Source of the DNA: DATGKK01 sp035294725
GTDB lineage: Bacteria > Actinomycetota > Acidimicrobiia > Acidimicrobiales > Bog-793
DNA length: 20,653 bases
Reading direction: 5' to 3'
NCBI GenBank assembly: GCA_035294725.1
Contig: DATGKK010000012.1
Coordinates: forward strand, 1-20,653
A program made the translations under genes and the position numbers. Below are positions 6,828 through 14,322 of this stretch, one piece after another. The notes beneath the pieces were generated by a model that made no database searches, was not told the origin of the DNA, and saw only the letters and a program-made list of their open reading frames with translations. Each line of letters opens with the position of its first letter. The first letter of the stretch is position 1.

Positions 6828-8938
6828 CCGGCCCGTCCGCCCGCTCCGTCGCCCGGCAGGTCCGACGGCGCCTCGAGGCCTACCGCCTGGACCTCGCCGA
6901 CTGGAGGGACCGCCGCATCGCGCATCCACCTCACCCGCAGTTGCTCGAGCAGTCGCTTCGGGCGAGTGCCGTCGACCTCGACGGTTTCCTCTGGCGACTC
7001 GGGCGGCAAGGGCCGGGAGCAGGGTGGGGCGAGGGCGGGCCCGCCGAGATCGTGGCGGCGCTCGAGTCGGCGGATCCGGGCTGGCGCGAGCGCACCCTGG
7101 ATGCAGCGGACCGGATCGTGGCGGGGCACGTGCGCCTGCTCGGGGAGGACGACCTCGACCTGCTCGCTCGCCGGCCCACTGGCTCGCCGGGCGCCTGGCC
7201 GTGGCACTGCGACGTCACGAGCGACTACGCCTTCGACCCCGGCCGCTACTACCGTGCGGTCGCCGTGCCGTACGGTAGGGCCGACATCAAGGTCCCCTGG
7301 GAGCTCTCGCGCTGCCAGCACCTCCCCACCCTCGCGATGGCCCACCTTGCCTCGGGGGAGCCCGGGTACGCGCAGGCCTTCGTCGACCAGGTCCTGGACT
7401 GGGTCGCGAGCAACCCCGCGCGCAGAGGGGTGAACTGGGCCTGCACGATGGAGGTGGCGATCCGGGCGGTCAACTGGATCTGGGGCTACGGGATGCTGGC
7501 GGAGAGCGGTGTGCTGAGCGAGGCCTTCCAGGTGACCTTCGCCGCGAGCCTCCTCGAGCACGCCCGGCACGTCGCCGCCAACGTCGAGGTCTATGCGGGC
7601 GGGCTCACGACGAACCACACGGCCGCCGACTACGTCGGCCTGTTGCACCTCTCACTGTTCCTGGCCGACCTCGCCGAGGCGGCCGGGTGGCAGGCCCAGG
7701 CGCTCGCCGGCCTCGAGCGGTGCATCGCCCAGCAGGTGAACCCCGACGGCTGCGACTTCGAGGGGTCGACGTCCTACCATCGCCTCGCCCTCGAGCTCTT
7801 CCTCGGGGGGTACCTGCGCGCGCGCTCGGCCGGCGGCTGCTCGGCGTCCTATGCGGCTCGGGTCGAAGCGATGTTCGAGGCGCTGTACGAGACGGCCCGC
7901 CCCGACGGCCTCACGCCGCTCGTCGGCGACGCCGACGACGGCAGGCTGCTCATCCTCCACGACTACTTCGGCTGGGTCCCCCAGGACCACCGCTACCTGC
8001 TCGCGGTCGGCGGCTCGCTGTTCGAGCGGCCCGAGTGGCTGGCCGAGGGCCTGTCGGCACCTGGCGGCCGGGAGGAGCTCGCGTGGCAGCTCGGCGCCGG
8101 AGCACTCGCTGCCGCGACCGGCGCCGCCTTGGAGCGAGGCCGGCGCCGCTCCCGGGCCTTTGCCGAGACCGGGCGGTACGTGCTTCGCAACGGGGAGGCC
8201 TATGCGCTCGTGAACGCCGACCCGGTCGGGACGGCCGGCATGGGGAACCACCACCACAACCACTGGCTCTCCTACGAGCTTGCTCTCGCCGGCCGTCCCG
8301 TCGCCGTCGATCCCGGCTCGTACACCTACACGAAGGACCCCGTCGAGCGGGATCGCTTCCGCTCGACTCGTGCTCACAACACGGTCGTCGTGGACGGCGC
8401 CGAGCAGTGCGAGCTCGCCGGGCCGTTCGGAGTGCGCCCCGGACCGCCTCCGCGGCTCATTGCTCTCGAGCTCGACGGGCCGGTGGCACAGGTCGTCGCC
8501 GAGCACTCGGGCTACGGCCGGCTCCGCGGCGCGGTCACGCACCGGCGGAGCCTTCGGCTTGCGAGCGACGGTGTCGCAGTGACCGATCTCCTCGCCGGAA
8601 AGGGCCGCCACGAGGCAGAGAGCTTCGTCCACCTGGCTCCGGGGTGTGAGCACACCTTCCCCGCGGCGGCTGAGCCGGCCCTCTCGCCCGAGCTTGCCGC
8701 GGCGCTCCAGGCCGACGGCGTGCCGCCGAGCTGGTGGCAGCCCGAGGACGCCGTCGTCCTCAGGATCGGGGCGGTCGCCGTCCACCTCGTCCCCTACGGA
8801 GGGGTGGGCGTCTCCTTGGAGCAGAGCTGGGTGTCGGAGCGCTACGGCCAGCGGCGCCCCGCACCCACCGTCGTGATGCGGTGGGCCTTCGAGGGCAGCT
8901 CGGTGGCGGGCTACTGCCTTTCTCTCGTGCACGAGTAG
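6824..8938 (+). CDS. Heparinase II/III-like protein, no signal peptide
   Basis: The start is the GTG overlapping the acyltransferase stop (GTGA), giving 704 residues. The N-terminal region (about 50-440) is helical and matches an alpha/alpha toroid, with TTNHTAADY (Asn264-His265) and DFEGSTSYHRLALELF, where Tyr318 is the likely catalytic tyrosine. The C-terminal beta region opens with GNHHHNHWLSYELALAGRP (histidines 476-478 and 480), then VDPGSYTYT and RSTRAHNTVVVDG, which are hallmarks of the heparinase II/III domain. Known relatives cleave uronic-acid polysaccharides by beta-elimination after secretion. Here there is no signal peptide, and the gene is embedded in biosynthetic genes. A cytoplasmic or unconventional role in assembly, editing or epimerisation is therefore an inference. 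The next gene starts 9 nt downstream. Confidence 0.9.
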   Translation: MTGPSARSVARQVRRRLEAYRLDLADWRDRRIAHPPHPQLLEQSLRASAVDLDGFLWRLGRQGPGAGWGEGGPAEIVAALESADPGWRERTLDAADRIVAGHVRLLGEDDLDLLARRPTGSPGAWPWHCDVTSDYAFDPGRYYRAVAVPYGRADIKVPWELSRCQHLPTLAMAHLASGEPGYAQAFVDQVLDWVASNPARRGVNWACTMEVAIRAVNWIWGYGMLAESGVLSEAFQVTFAASLLEHARHVAANVEVYAGGLTTNHTAADYVGLLHLSLFLADLAEAAGWQAQALAGLERCIAQQVNPDGCDFEGSTSYHRLALELFLGGYLRARSAGGCSASYAARVEAMFEALYETARPDGLTPLVGDADDGRLLILHDYFGWVPQDHRYLLAVGGSLFERPEWLAEGLSAPGGREELAWQLGAGALAAATGAALERGRRRSRAFAETGRYVLRNGEAYALVNADPVGTAGMGNHHHNHWLSYELALAGRPVAVDPGSYTYTKDPVERDRFRSTRAHNTVVVDGAEQCELAGPFGVRPGPPPRLIALELDGPVAQVVAEHSGYGRLRGAVTHRRSLRLASDGVAVTDLLAGKGRHEAESFVHLAPGCEHTFPAAAEPALSPELAAALQADGVPPSWWQPEDAVVLRIGAVAVHLVPYGGVGVSLEQSWVSERYGQRRPAPTVVMRWAFEGSSVAGYCLSLVHE

Positions 8939-8947
8939 GTTGCGCCG

Positions 8948-10117
8948 GTGCCCCTTGCAGGCCGCGACATCGTCTGCCTCTCGACGCACTACTTCGACGA
9001 GCGCCGGTATCGCAAGCAGGAGTTCATGGACCGGTTCCGGCGCCGGAACCGGGTGCTGTACGTCGAGCCCTCGTACTCGATGCTCCGCCGGCCGGAGGCG
9101 CACCTCGAGCGGGTCGCCAGGAACGAGATCGGGCGCTCCCGCCTCGTCGAGCGGGGGGACAACCTCTGGACCCTGCAGCCCCCGCGGCTGCTCCCGTGGT
9201 GGAGCCGGCGCGGCGTCGGGGAGCTCAACTTCGCCTTGTTCGCCCTCGAGGTGCGCCGCCGGATGCGGGCGCTCCGCTTCGAGGAGGCGGTGCTCTTCGT
9301 GTACCAGCCGGCGTACGCGCCGGTGATCGGGCTCGTGCCGCACCGGCAGCTCGTGTTCGACCTCGTGGACGACCTTGCCGGCTACGTCGCCTCCAACGAG
9401 CGCGCGGCCGCAGCGGCCGAGCAGCGGGTGAGGTCGCTCGTCCAGAGAAGCGACCTGCTCGTCGTGACGTCGCCACCTCTCCTCGACCGTTACGGCCCCC
9501 TCGCCCGTCGCAGCGTCGTCGTCCCGAACGGCTACGACCCGGGCAGCTTCGGACCGGCCCTGTGCGAGCTGCCGCCTCCGCCCGGGCTCGAGGGGGTCGA
9601 GGTCCCCATCCTCGGCCTCGTGGGGACCCTGTTCTCCTTCCTCGACTACGACCTGCTGCGCGAGGTGGCACGGCGGAACACCGACAAGCTGCTCGTGCTG
9701 CTCGGCCCGGTCGAGGAGGGCTCCCGGGACGCGGTCGAGCGGCTCGTCGCCGAGCCGAACGTCCGCCACCTCCCGCCGGTGCCGAGGGAGGAGGTCGCCC
9801 GCTACGTCCGCTGCTTCTCGGTCTGCCTCAACGCCTTCCGGGCCGGCAGGGTTGCCGACAACGTGAGCCCGCTCAAGGTCTACGAGTACCTCGCCCTCGG
9901 CAAGCCCGTCGTCTCCACCCCGATGGCCGGCCTCCAGCGCGAGGAGGTGGCCGCCGGGATCTCGTTCGCAAGCACGGCCGAGGAGTTCTGCCGCCGCATC
10001 GACGACAGCCTCGCAGAGGCCCCGGAGGCGGCAGCGAGGCGGCGCCTCCTCGCCGAGGGGCACTCCTGGGACCGCCTCTTCGACCGTCTCGACGCCGCCT
10101 GCGAGGATGCCCTGTGA
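8948..10117 (+). CDS. GT-B glycosyltransferase, TuaH-like (teichuronic-acid type)
   Basis: The 389-residue product starts at GTG 8948, nine nt after the heparinase stop, with only a weak ribosome site. DIVCLSTHYFDERRYRKQ (residues 7-24) is the expected N-terminus of this subgroup, which supports the start. Further signatures are LVFDLVDDLAGY (135-146), VVPNGYD (191-197), LGLVGTL (222-228), LVLLGPV (249-255), and SPLKVYEYLALGKPVVST (307-324), which carries the donor-nucleotide site. Proteins of this kind add a sugar to a lipid-linked polysaccharide at the inner face of the membrane. Donor and acceptor cannot be read from sequence. The stop overlaps the start of the second glycosyltransferase (GTGA at 10114). 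Confidence 0.85.
   Translation: MPLAGRDIVCLSTHYFDERRYRKQEFMDRFRRRNRVLYVEPSYSMLRRPEAHLERVARNEIGRSRLVERGDNLWTLQPPRLLPWWSRRGVGELNFALFALEVRRRMRALRFEEAVLFVYQPAYAPVIGLVPHRQLVFDLVDDLAGYVASNERAAAAAEQRVRSLVQRSDLLVVTSPPLLDRYGPLARRSVVVPNGYDPGSFGPALCELPPPPGLEGVEVPILGLVGTLFSFLDYDLLREVARRNTDKLLVLLGPVEEGSRDAVERLVAEPNVRHLPPVPREEVARYVRCFSVCLNAFRAGRVADNVSPLKVYEYLALGKPVVSTPMAGLQREEVAAGISFASTAEEFCRRIDDSLAEAPEAAARRRLLAEGHSWDRLFDRLDAACEDAL
10103..10107 (+). promoter_or_regulatory. Ribosome binding site of the second glycosyltransferase
   Basis: GAGGA stands 6 nt before the GTG at 10114 and supports that start within the GTGA overlap. Confidence 0.5.
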
Positions 10118-11241
10118 GGGTGCTCGCCGTGCTCTCCTCGCTCATGGGGGGAGGAGCCGAGCGGCAGATGACCCTCATGCTCCGGCACCTCGACCGGGAG
10201 CGCTTCGATCCGACCCTGTGCCTGTTGAGCGGCGCCGAGGCCGACTATCTGCCCGACCTCCCTCCCGGCCTGCGGGTCGTCGACCTCGGCAAGCGCTCGG
10301 CCGGCGACGTCGCGAAGATCACCTGGCGGCTCTCCCGGCTCGTGGCCTCGGGCCGCTACGACCTGCTCGTCTCTCGCGTCGACTACACCAACCTCGTCTC
10401 GGTGGCGGCCACCCGCCTCGCCCGCCGCGCCGTGCCGGTCGTCTGCGTCGAGGACTCCGTGCAGTCCCGCGAGCTCGCCGGGCGAAAGGATCGCCACCTC
10501 CGGGCCGCCCTCGTCAGGGCGACCTACCGCCGGGCCACGGTCGTCGTCACGCCAACCCCGGGCGTGCGCAGCGAGGTGCTCGAGTCGGTCCCTCGCTCCT
10601 CGACCTCCGTCGTCGTCATCTCCAACATGGTCGACGTCGCGGAGGTCCGCCGCGCTGGCGAGGAGCCGGCCTCGCATCCCTTCCTCACCGGCGGGCTCCC
10701 TCTCGTGGTGGCCGCCGGCCGCCTCGATCGGGCGAAGGGCTTCGACGTGCTGCTCGAGGCACTCGCCCGCGTGAACGAGAGGAGAGCCTGCCAGCTCGCC
10801 CTGCTCGGCAAGGGTCCGGAGCTGGGCTCGCTCCGGCAGCTGGCAAGCCGTCTCGGCATCTCGGGCCGGGTGCACTTTGCCGGCTTCGTCGGGAACCCGT
10901 TCGCCTGGATGGCGAGAGCCGACCTCGTGGTCTGCTCCTCGCGGTGGGAGAGCTTCGGGAACGTGCTCGTCGAGGCGATGGCGCTCGGGAAGGCGATCGT
11001 GTCGACCGCGGCTCCCTACGGTCCGGCGCTCCTCGTCGACGACGGCAGGAACGGCCTCGTGGCCCCGGTCGACGACCCGGCGAGGCTCGCCGAGCTGATC
11101 GAGACCGCGCTCGACGATCCGGTGCTCGCCGCCCGCCTTGGCGACGAAGGCCGCCGGCGCGCCGAGGCGTTCGACGCCCCGGTCGTCACTCGGCGGTTCG
11201 AGGCCGTGTTCGAGGAGGCGGTGCGCGAAACGCGGAGCTGA
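10114..11241 (+). CDS. GT4 family glycosyltransferase
   Basis: The 375-residue protein starts at GTG 10114, overlapping the upstream stop. The N-terminal half has SSLMGGGAERQM (residues 8-19), the usual acceptor-side glycine loop. The C-terminal half has VVAAGRLDRAKGFDVLLEA (198-216), LALLGKGPE, VHFAGFVGNPFAWMARADL, and SSRWESFGNVLVEAMALGKA (275-294) with the E-x7-E pair Glu279/Glu287, the retaining GT4 signature. It is probably cytoplasmic and membrane-associated and acts on a polyprenyl-linked oligosaccharide. It is the last gene of the plus-strand operon. Its final 56 nt overlap tail-to-tail with the minus-strand tyrosine kinase gene. Confidence 0.9.
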   Translation: MRVLAVLSSLMGGGAERQMTLMLRHLDRERFDPTLCLLSGAEADYLPDLPPGLRVVDLGKRSAGDVAKITWRLSRLVASGRYDLLVSRVDYTNLVSVAATRLARRAVPVVCVEDSVQSRELAGRKDRHLRAALVRATYRRATVVVTPTPGVRSEVLESVPRSSTSVVVISNMVDVAEVRRAGEEPASHPFLTGGLPLVVAAGRLDRAKGFDVLLEALARVNERRACQLALLGKGPELGSLRQLASRLGISGRVHFAGFVGNPFAWMARADLVVCSSRWESFGNVLVEAMALGKAIVSTAAPYGPALLVDDGRNGLVAPVDDPARLAELIETALDDPVLAARLGDEGRRRAEAFDAPVVTRRFEAVFEEAVRETRS

Positions 11242-12922
11242 CGTCCGGCTCCTCGCCGGGGCCGCGTGGCCGCTCGGATCGGCCCGGCTGCCGGGCCGTC
11301 TCGCTGCGACGGGTCGGCTGCGCGGTGGCTCGCCGGCTGCGCCGGTGCTGGCCGGAGCCGCCGGTGCCGTAGGTGCCGTAGTAGCCGTAGCCGGAGTACC
11401 CGAGAGCCTCCTCGGCCACGTTGTTCAGCACGGCACCGAACACCGTCGCGTCGGCCGTGTCGAGGAGCTCGAGGGCACGGCGCAGGTCGCGGCGCCTCGT
11501 CTCGCCCGATCGGGCGACGAGCACGAGTCCGTCCGCCCACCTCACGGCGGCGAGGGCGTCTGCGACCGGCAGGATGGGGGCGCAGTCGACGATGACGAGG
11601 TCGAAGCGGTCGGCGGCTGCCGCCATGATCTCGGAGACGGCGCGGCTCGAGAGGAACTCGGACGGCTCGGGCGAGACCGGGCCCGTGCCGAGGCACCACA
11701 GCCCTCGCACGCCCGGGACGGGTTGTGCTGCCTCGTTCAAGGTGGCGGCGCCGAGGGCGATCGAGGAGAGCCCAACGGTCTCCTCGAGACCGAGGAACCT
11801 CTCGAGCCGGGGCCGCCTCAGGTCTGCGGAGACGAGCAGGACCTGCTGGCCGGCCCGGGCGATCGCCACGCCGAGGTTGGCGGCGGTCGCCGACTTCCCC
11901 TCTCCCGGGAGAGGGCTCGAGACGAGGAGCGTCTTCACCCGCTTGTCGAGGAGCACGAACTGCAGCGCGGTTCGGAGCGACCGGTACGCCTCGGCCGGGG
12001 GCGAGTGCGGGCTGGAGAAGGAGACGAGGAACGGTTGCTCGGGGTTCTTCCACTGCTCGACGGTCGGGATGAGCCCGAGCACCGGGCCCCGGCCCTCGAG
12101 CACGTCCTCCAGGTCGTCCTTGTCGCGGATCGAGTCGTCGAGGTTGTCGACCACCACGGCCGCGACGAGGCCGAGCAGGATGCCGGCCGCGAAGCCGAGG
12201 CCGACGTTGCGGGTCGTCTTCGGCGAGGACGGGCCGCTCGGCCGCTTGGCTCCCGTGACGATCTGGGCCCCTGACGCGGAGGAGGCCCCGACGGTGAGCT
12301 GCTCGAGCTGGCCCTGGACGACTCCTTCGTTGCTGAGCGCCGCCTGCAGCTGAGCCTGGAGTGCCTGGGCGGTGGCGCTCCCCGAGGGGGTGCTCGAGAG
12401 CTGCTTCTCGAGGGAGGCCACGAGTGTCTCGATCCCTGCGAGGCGGCTTTGGAGCTGGCGCTCGGCCCTCCCGAGGCTCTGGGTGACCTGCCCGGCCCGG
12501 TACCTCACGTAGGCGTTGGCGTAGGCGTTCGCCACCCTGGCCGCCTCACGGGGCGTGGGCTCGCTCGAGGTGACCGTGATGATGTTCGTCCCCGAGATCG
12601 TCCCGACCGAGATCGTGCCGGCAGTGCCGAGCTTCGCTGCCACCGCGCGGCGGATCACGGAGCTGCCGAGCACGTTCTCCTGGGTCGGGACGTCGTAGGG
12701 CCCGAGCGTGGCCGGGGTGACGCCCGTTAGCGAGCCGGTGGTAGGGATCGGCTGCACGACGATCGAGGCGGTGGCCGAGTAGGCCTTCGGCTGCGACAGC
12801 GAGTAGAGCGCCGCCGCCGCGGTCACGAGGACGACGGACGCGACCACCCACCACTTCCGCCGCGCGACGATGCGCAAGTAGTCGAGCGCGCTCGGCTGCA
12901 CCTGCCGCGCGGGGGCTGCCAC
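11186..12922 (-). CDS. Wzz/BY-kinase fusion: polysaccharide chain-length determinant with tyrosine autokinase
   Basis: The chosen start is GTG at 12922, giving 578 residues. An upstream in-frame extension to 13039 looks like non-coding sequence, and a TATGCT element lies just before the GTG. Order: first membrane segment (about 24-42), a periplasm-facing Wzz region with a predicted coiled coil (about 147-215), second membrane segment (about 239-258), then the cytoplasmic kinase. SSPLPGEGKS (335-344) is Walker A, VLLVSADLRRP (361-371) is Walker A', and DLVIVDCAPIL (441-451) is Walker B. A tyrosine cluster at 509-518 (Tyr 509, 512, 514, 515, 518) is the probable autophosphorylation site. BY-kinases of this type control polymer length and export through cyclic autophosphorylation. 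Unusually, 60 more residues, rich in Arg and Pro, follow the tyrosine cluster and overlap the convergent gene. No cognate phosphatase is seen. Confidence 0.92.
   Translation of the reverse strand: MAAPARQVQPSALDYLRIVARRKWWVVASVVLVTAAAALYSLSQPKAYSATASIVVQPIPTTGSLTGVTPATLGPYDVPTQENVLGSSVIRRAVAAKLGTAGTISVGTISGTNIITVTSSEPTPREAARVANAYANAYVRYRAGQVTQSLGRAERQLQSRLAGIETLVASLEKQLSSTPSGSATAQALQAQLQAALSNEGVVQGQLEQLTVGASSASGAQIVTGAKRPSGPSSPKTTRNVGLGFAAGILLGLVAAVVVDNLDDSIRDKDDLEDVLEGRGPVLGLIPTVEQWKNPEQPFLVSFSSPHSPPAEAYRSLRTALQFVLLDKRVKTLLVSSPLPGEGKSATAANLGVAIARAGQQVLLVSADLRRPRLERFLGLEETVGLSSIALGAATLNEAAQPVPGVRGLWCLGTGPVSPEPSEFLSSRAVSEIMAAAADRFDLVIVDCAPILPVADALAAVRWADGLVLVARSGETRRRDLRRALELLDTADATVFGAVLNNVAEEALGYSGYGYYGTYGTGGSGQHRRSRRATAQPTRRSETARQPGRSERPRGPGEEPDVSSAFRAPPPRTRPRTAE
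11280..11298 (+). terminator. Hairpin, possible terminator of the first operon
   Basis: CGGCCCGG and CCGGGCCG form a perfect 8-bp stem around a CTG loop, 38 nt beyond the glycosyltransferase stop, followed by TCTCG and no real T-run. It is placed correctly for the plus-strand operon but lies inside the 3' end of the minus-strand kinase gene. GC-rich stems without T-tracts are common in actinomycete terminators. The assignment is tentative. Confidence 0.4.
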
Positions 12923-12930
12923 GGCTCGAC

Positions 12931-12936
12931 AGCATA
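12931..12936 (-). promoter_or_regulatory. Candidate -10 element for the Wzz/BY-kinase gene
   Basis: TATGCT on the minus strand ends 8 nt before the GTG at 12922. There is no Shine-Dalgarno sequence, so a leaderless or nearly leaderless transcript is possible. A convincing -35 hexamer was not found. Confidence 0.4.
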
Positions 12937-12993
12937 CGCGACCGCTGCCACCAGGGTCGCGATCATCGGCACGGGCAAGGCGCTCGTGGCGCG

Positions 12994-13003
12994 TGGCGCG
13001 CCA
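12994..13003. repeat. Palindrome in the divergent promoter region, possible operator
   Basis: TGGCGCGCCA is a perfect 10-bp palindrome. The same TGGCGCG half-sequence also occurs directly before it (12987-12993). It lies 13 nt upstream of the -35 element of the dehydrogenase gene, between the two divergent operons. Such GC-only palindromes occur by chance in this composition, so an operator role is only possible. Confidence 0.25.
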
Positions 13004-13016
13004 GTGCCGACGGTCG

Positions 13017-13046
13017 TTGCCGCCACGGGGCGGGGTCACCTAACCT
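13017..13046 (+). promoter_or_regulatory. Promoter of the nucleotide-sugar dehydrogenase operon, probably leaderless
   Basis: TTGCCG (13017-13022) and TAACCT (13041-13046) are separated by 18 nt. Six nt after the -10 comes the GTG start codon at 13053, which is where transcription should begin. No ribosome site precedes that GTG. Together this predicts a leaderless mRNA, a common arrangement in Actinobacteria. The same -35 hexamer and spacing recur upstream of the last gene in the window. Confidence 0.6.
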
Positions 13047-13052
13047 CCCGGC

Positions 13053-14315
13053 GTGACGCAGCGGCTGGCCGTGGTCGGGCAGGGTTACGTCGGACTGCCC
13101 CTCGCGATGCGGGCGGTCGAGGTGGGCAGCTACGACGTGGTCGGCTTCGACGTCGACAAGGCGAGAGTCGACCGCCTGCGGGCGGGGGAGTCCTTCATCG
13201 AGGACGTGGAGTCGAGCGTGCTTGCGAGCGCGCTCGCTTCCGGGCGCTACGAGCCGACCTCGGAGATCGAGCGGTGCCGAGGGTTCGACGTGGCCGTGAT
13301 CACGGTGCCGACCCCGCTTCGCGAGGGCCTTCCCGACCTGTCCTACATCGAGGCTGCCTGCGAGCTCCTCGGGCCGCTCGTGACGAGGGGGTCCTGCGTC
13401 GTCCTCGAGTCCACGACGTACCCGGGCACGACGACCGAGATCGTGGCCCCGATCCTCGAGCGGTGCTCGGGCCTCGTGGTAGGGAGGGAGTTCTTCCTCG
13501 GCTACAGCCCGGAGCGGATCGACCCCGGCAACCGGACCTGGCGCTTCGAGAACACCCCGAAGCTCGTCTCGGGGATCGACGAGGCCTCGGCCGCCGCCGT
13601 GACGAGGTTCTACGACTCGATGGTGGAGCAGACGGTCGTGATGAGCGGACCGGCGGAGGCCGAGCTCGCGAAGCTGATCGAGAACACCTTCCGCCACGTG
13701 AACATCGCCCTCGTGAACGAGCTCGCCATGGTCGCCGAGGAGCTCGGGATCGACGTCTGGGAGTCGATCCGCGGGGCGGCGACGAAGCCCTTCGGCTACA
13801 TGCCCTTCTACCCCGGCCCCGGAGTGGGGGGCCACTGCATCCCGGTCGACCCCTCGTTCCTCTCCTGGAGGGTGCGGCGGCGGCTCGGGCACGCCCTCCG
13901 CTTCGTCGAGATCGCGAACGACGTGAACGAGCACATGCCGAACTACGTGGTGCACCGCCTTGTCCTCGGCCTCAACCGCCGCCGGAGGGCGATGAACGGC
14001 GCGAGGGTGCTCGTGCTCGGGCTCACGTACAAGAGGAACTCGGCCGATGCCCGCCAGTCGCCGGTCGTGCCGGTGATCGACCAGCTCCTCGAGCTCGGCG
14101 CCGAGGTCCGGGTCGCCGACCCCCACGCGGGCGAGTTCGCGCTAGACGAGCGAGTGGTCCGGGTCGACGCCACCCGTGCCGAGGCGGAGGCGGCCGACGC
14201 CGTGGTCCTGCTCACCGACCACGATGCCTTCGACCTCGACATGCTCGCCGGGGCGGCGCCCTACTTCTTCGACACGAGGCACCGGGCGAACGGCGCCTCG
14301 GTCGAGCACCTGTGA
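13053..14315 (+). CDS. wbpA: UDP-N-acetyl-hexosamine 6-dehydrogenase, WbpA-like
   Basis: The 420-residue product carries the three domains of the UDP-glucose/GDP-mannose dehydrogenase family. The NAD loop is GQGYVGLPLA (9-18; the usual first variable residue is Leu). Next come VPTPLREGLPDLS, LESTTYPGTTTE (118-129), GYSPERIDPGN (150-160) and AKLIENTFRHVNIALVNE (206-223). GPGVGGHCIP (255-264) contains the catalytic Cys262. The ATKPFGYMPFYPGPG stretch and LVLGLTYKRNSADARQSP resemble WbpA more than UDP-glucose dehydrogenases. The expected reaction is two-step oxidation of UDP-GlcNAc at C6 to the uronic acid, or of UDP-ManNAc if it acts as WecC. It heads operon C, 7 nt before the aminotransferase gene, behind a probable leaderless promoter. 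Confidence 0.88.
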   Translation: MTQRLAVVGQGYVGLPLAMRAVEVGSYDVVGFDVDKARVDRLRAGESFIEDVESSVLASALASGRYEPTSEIERCRGFDVAVITVPTPLREGLPDLSYIEAACELLGPLVTRGSCVVLESTTYPGTTTEIVAPILERCSGLVVGREFFLGYSPERIDPGNRTWRFENTPKLVSGIDEASAAAVTRFYDSMVEQTVVMSGPAEAELAKLIENTFRHVNIALVNELAMVAEELGIDVWESIRGAATKPFGYMPFYPGPGVGGHCIPVDPSFLSWRVRRRLGHALRFVEIANDVNEHMPNYVVHRLVLGLNRRRRAMNGARVLVLGLTYKRNSADARQSPVVPVIDQLLELGAEVRVADPHAGEFALDERVVRVDATRAEAEAADAVVLLTDHDAFDLDMLAGAAPYFFDTRHRANGASVEHL

Positions 14316-14322
14316 GCCGCCC

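Noticed and set aside
7652..10063. 803-codon minus-strand open frame opposite the heparinase-like and first glycosyltransferase genes
   Set aside because: It spans two real genes on the other strand and has a low-complexity composition; it is a shadow frame.
12923..13039. N-terminal extension of the Wzz/BY-kinase up to 13039
   Set aside because: It would cover the divergent promoter region and reads as random sequence; the GTG at 12922 directly precedes the expected Wzz start.
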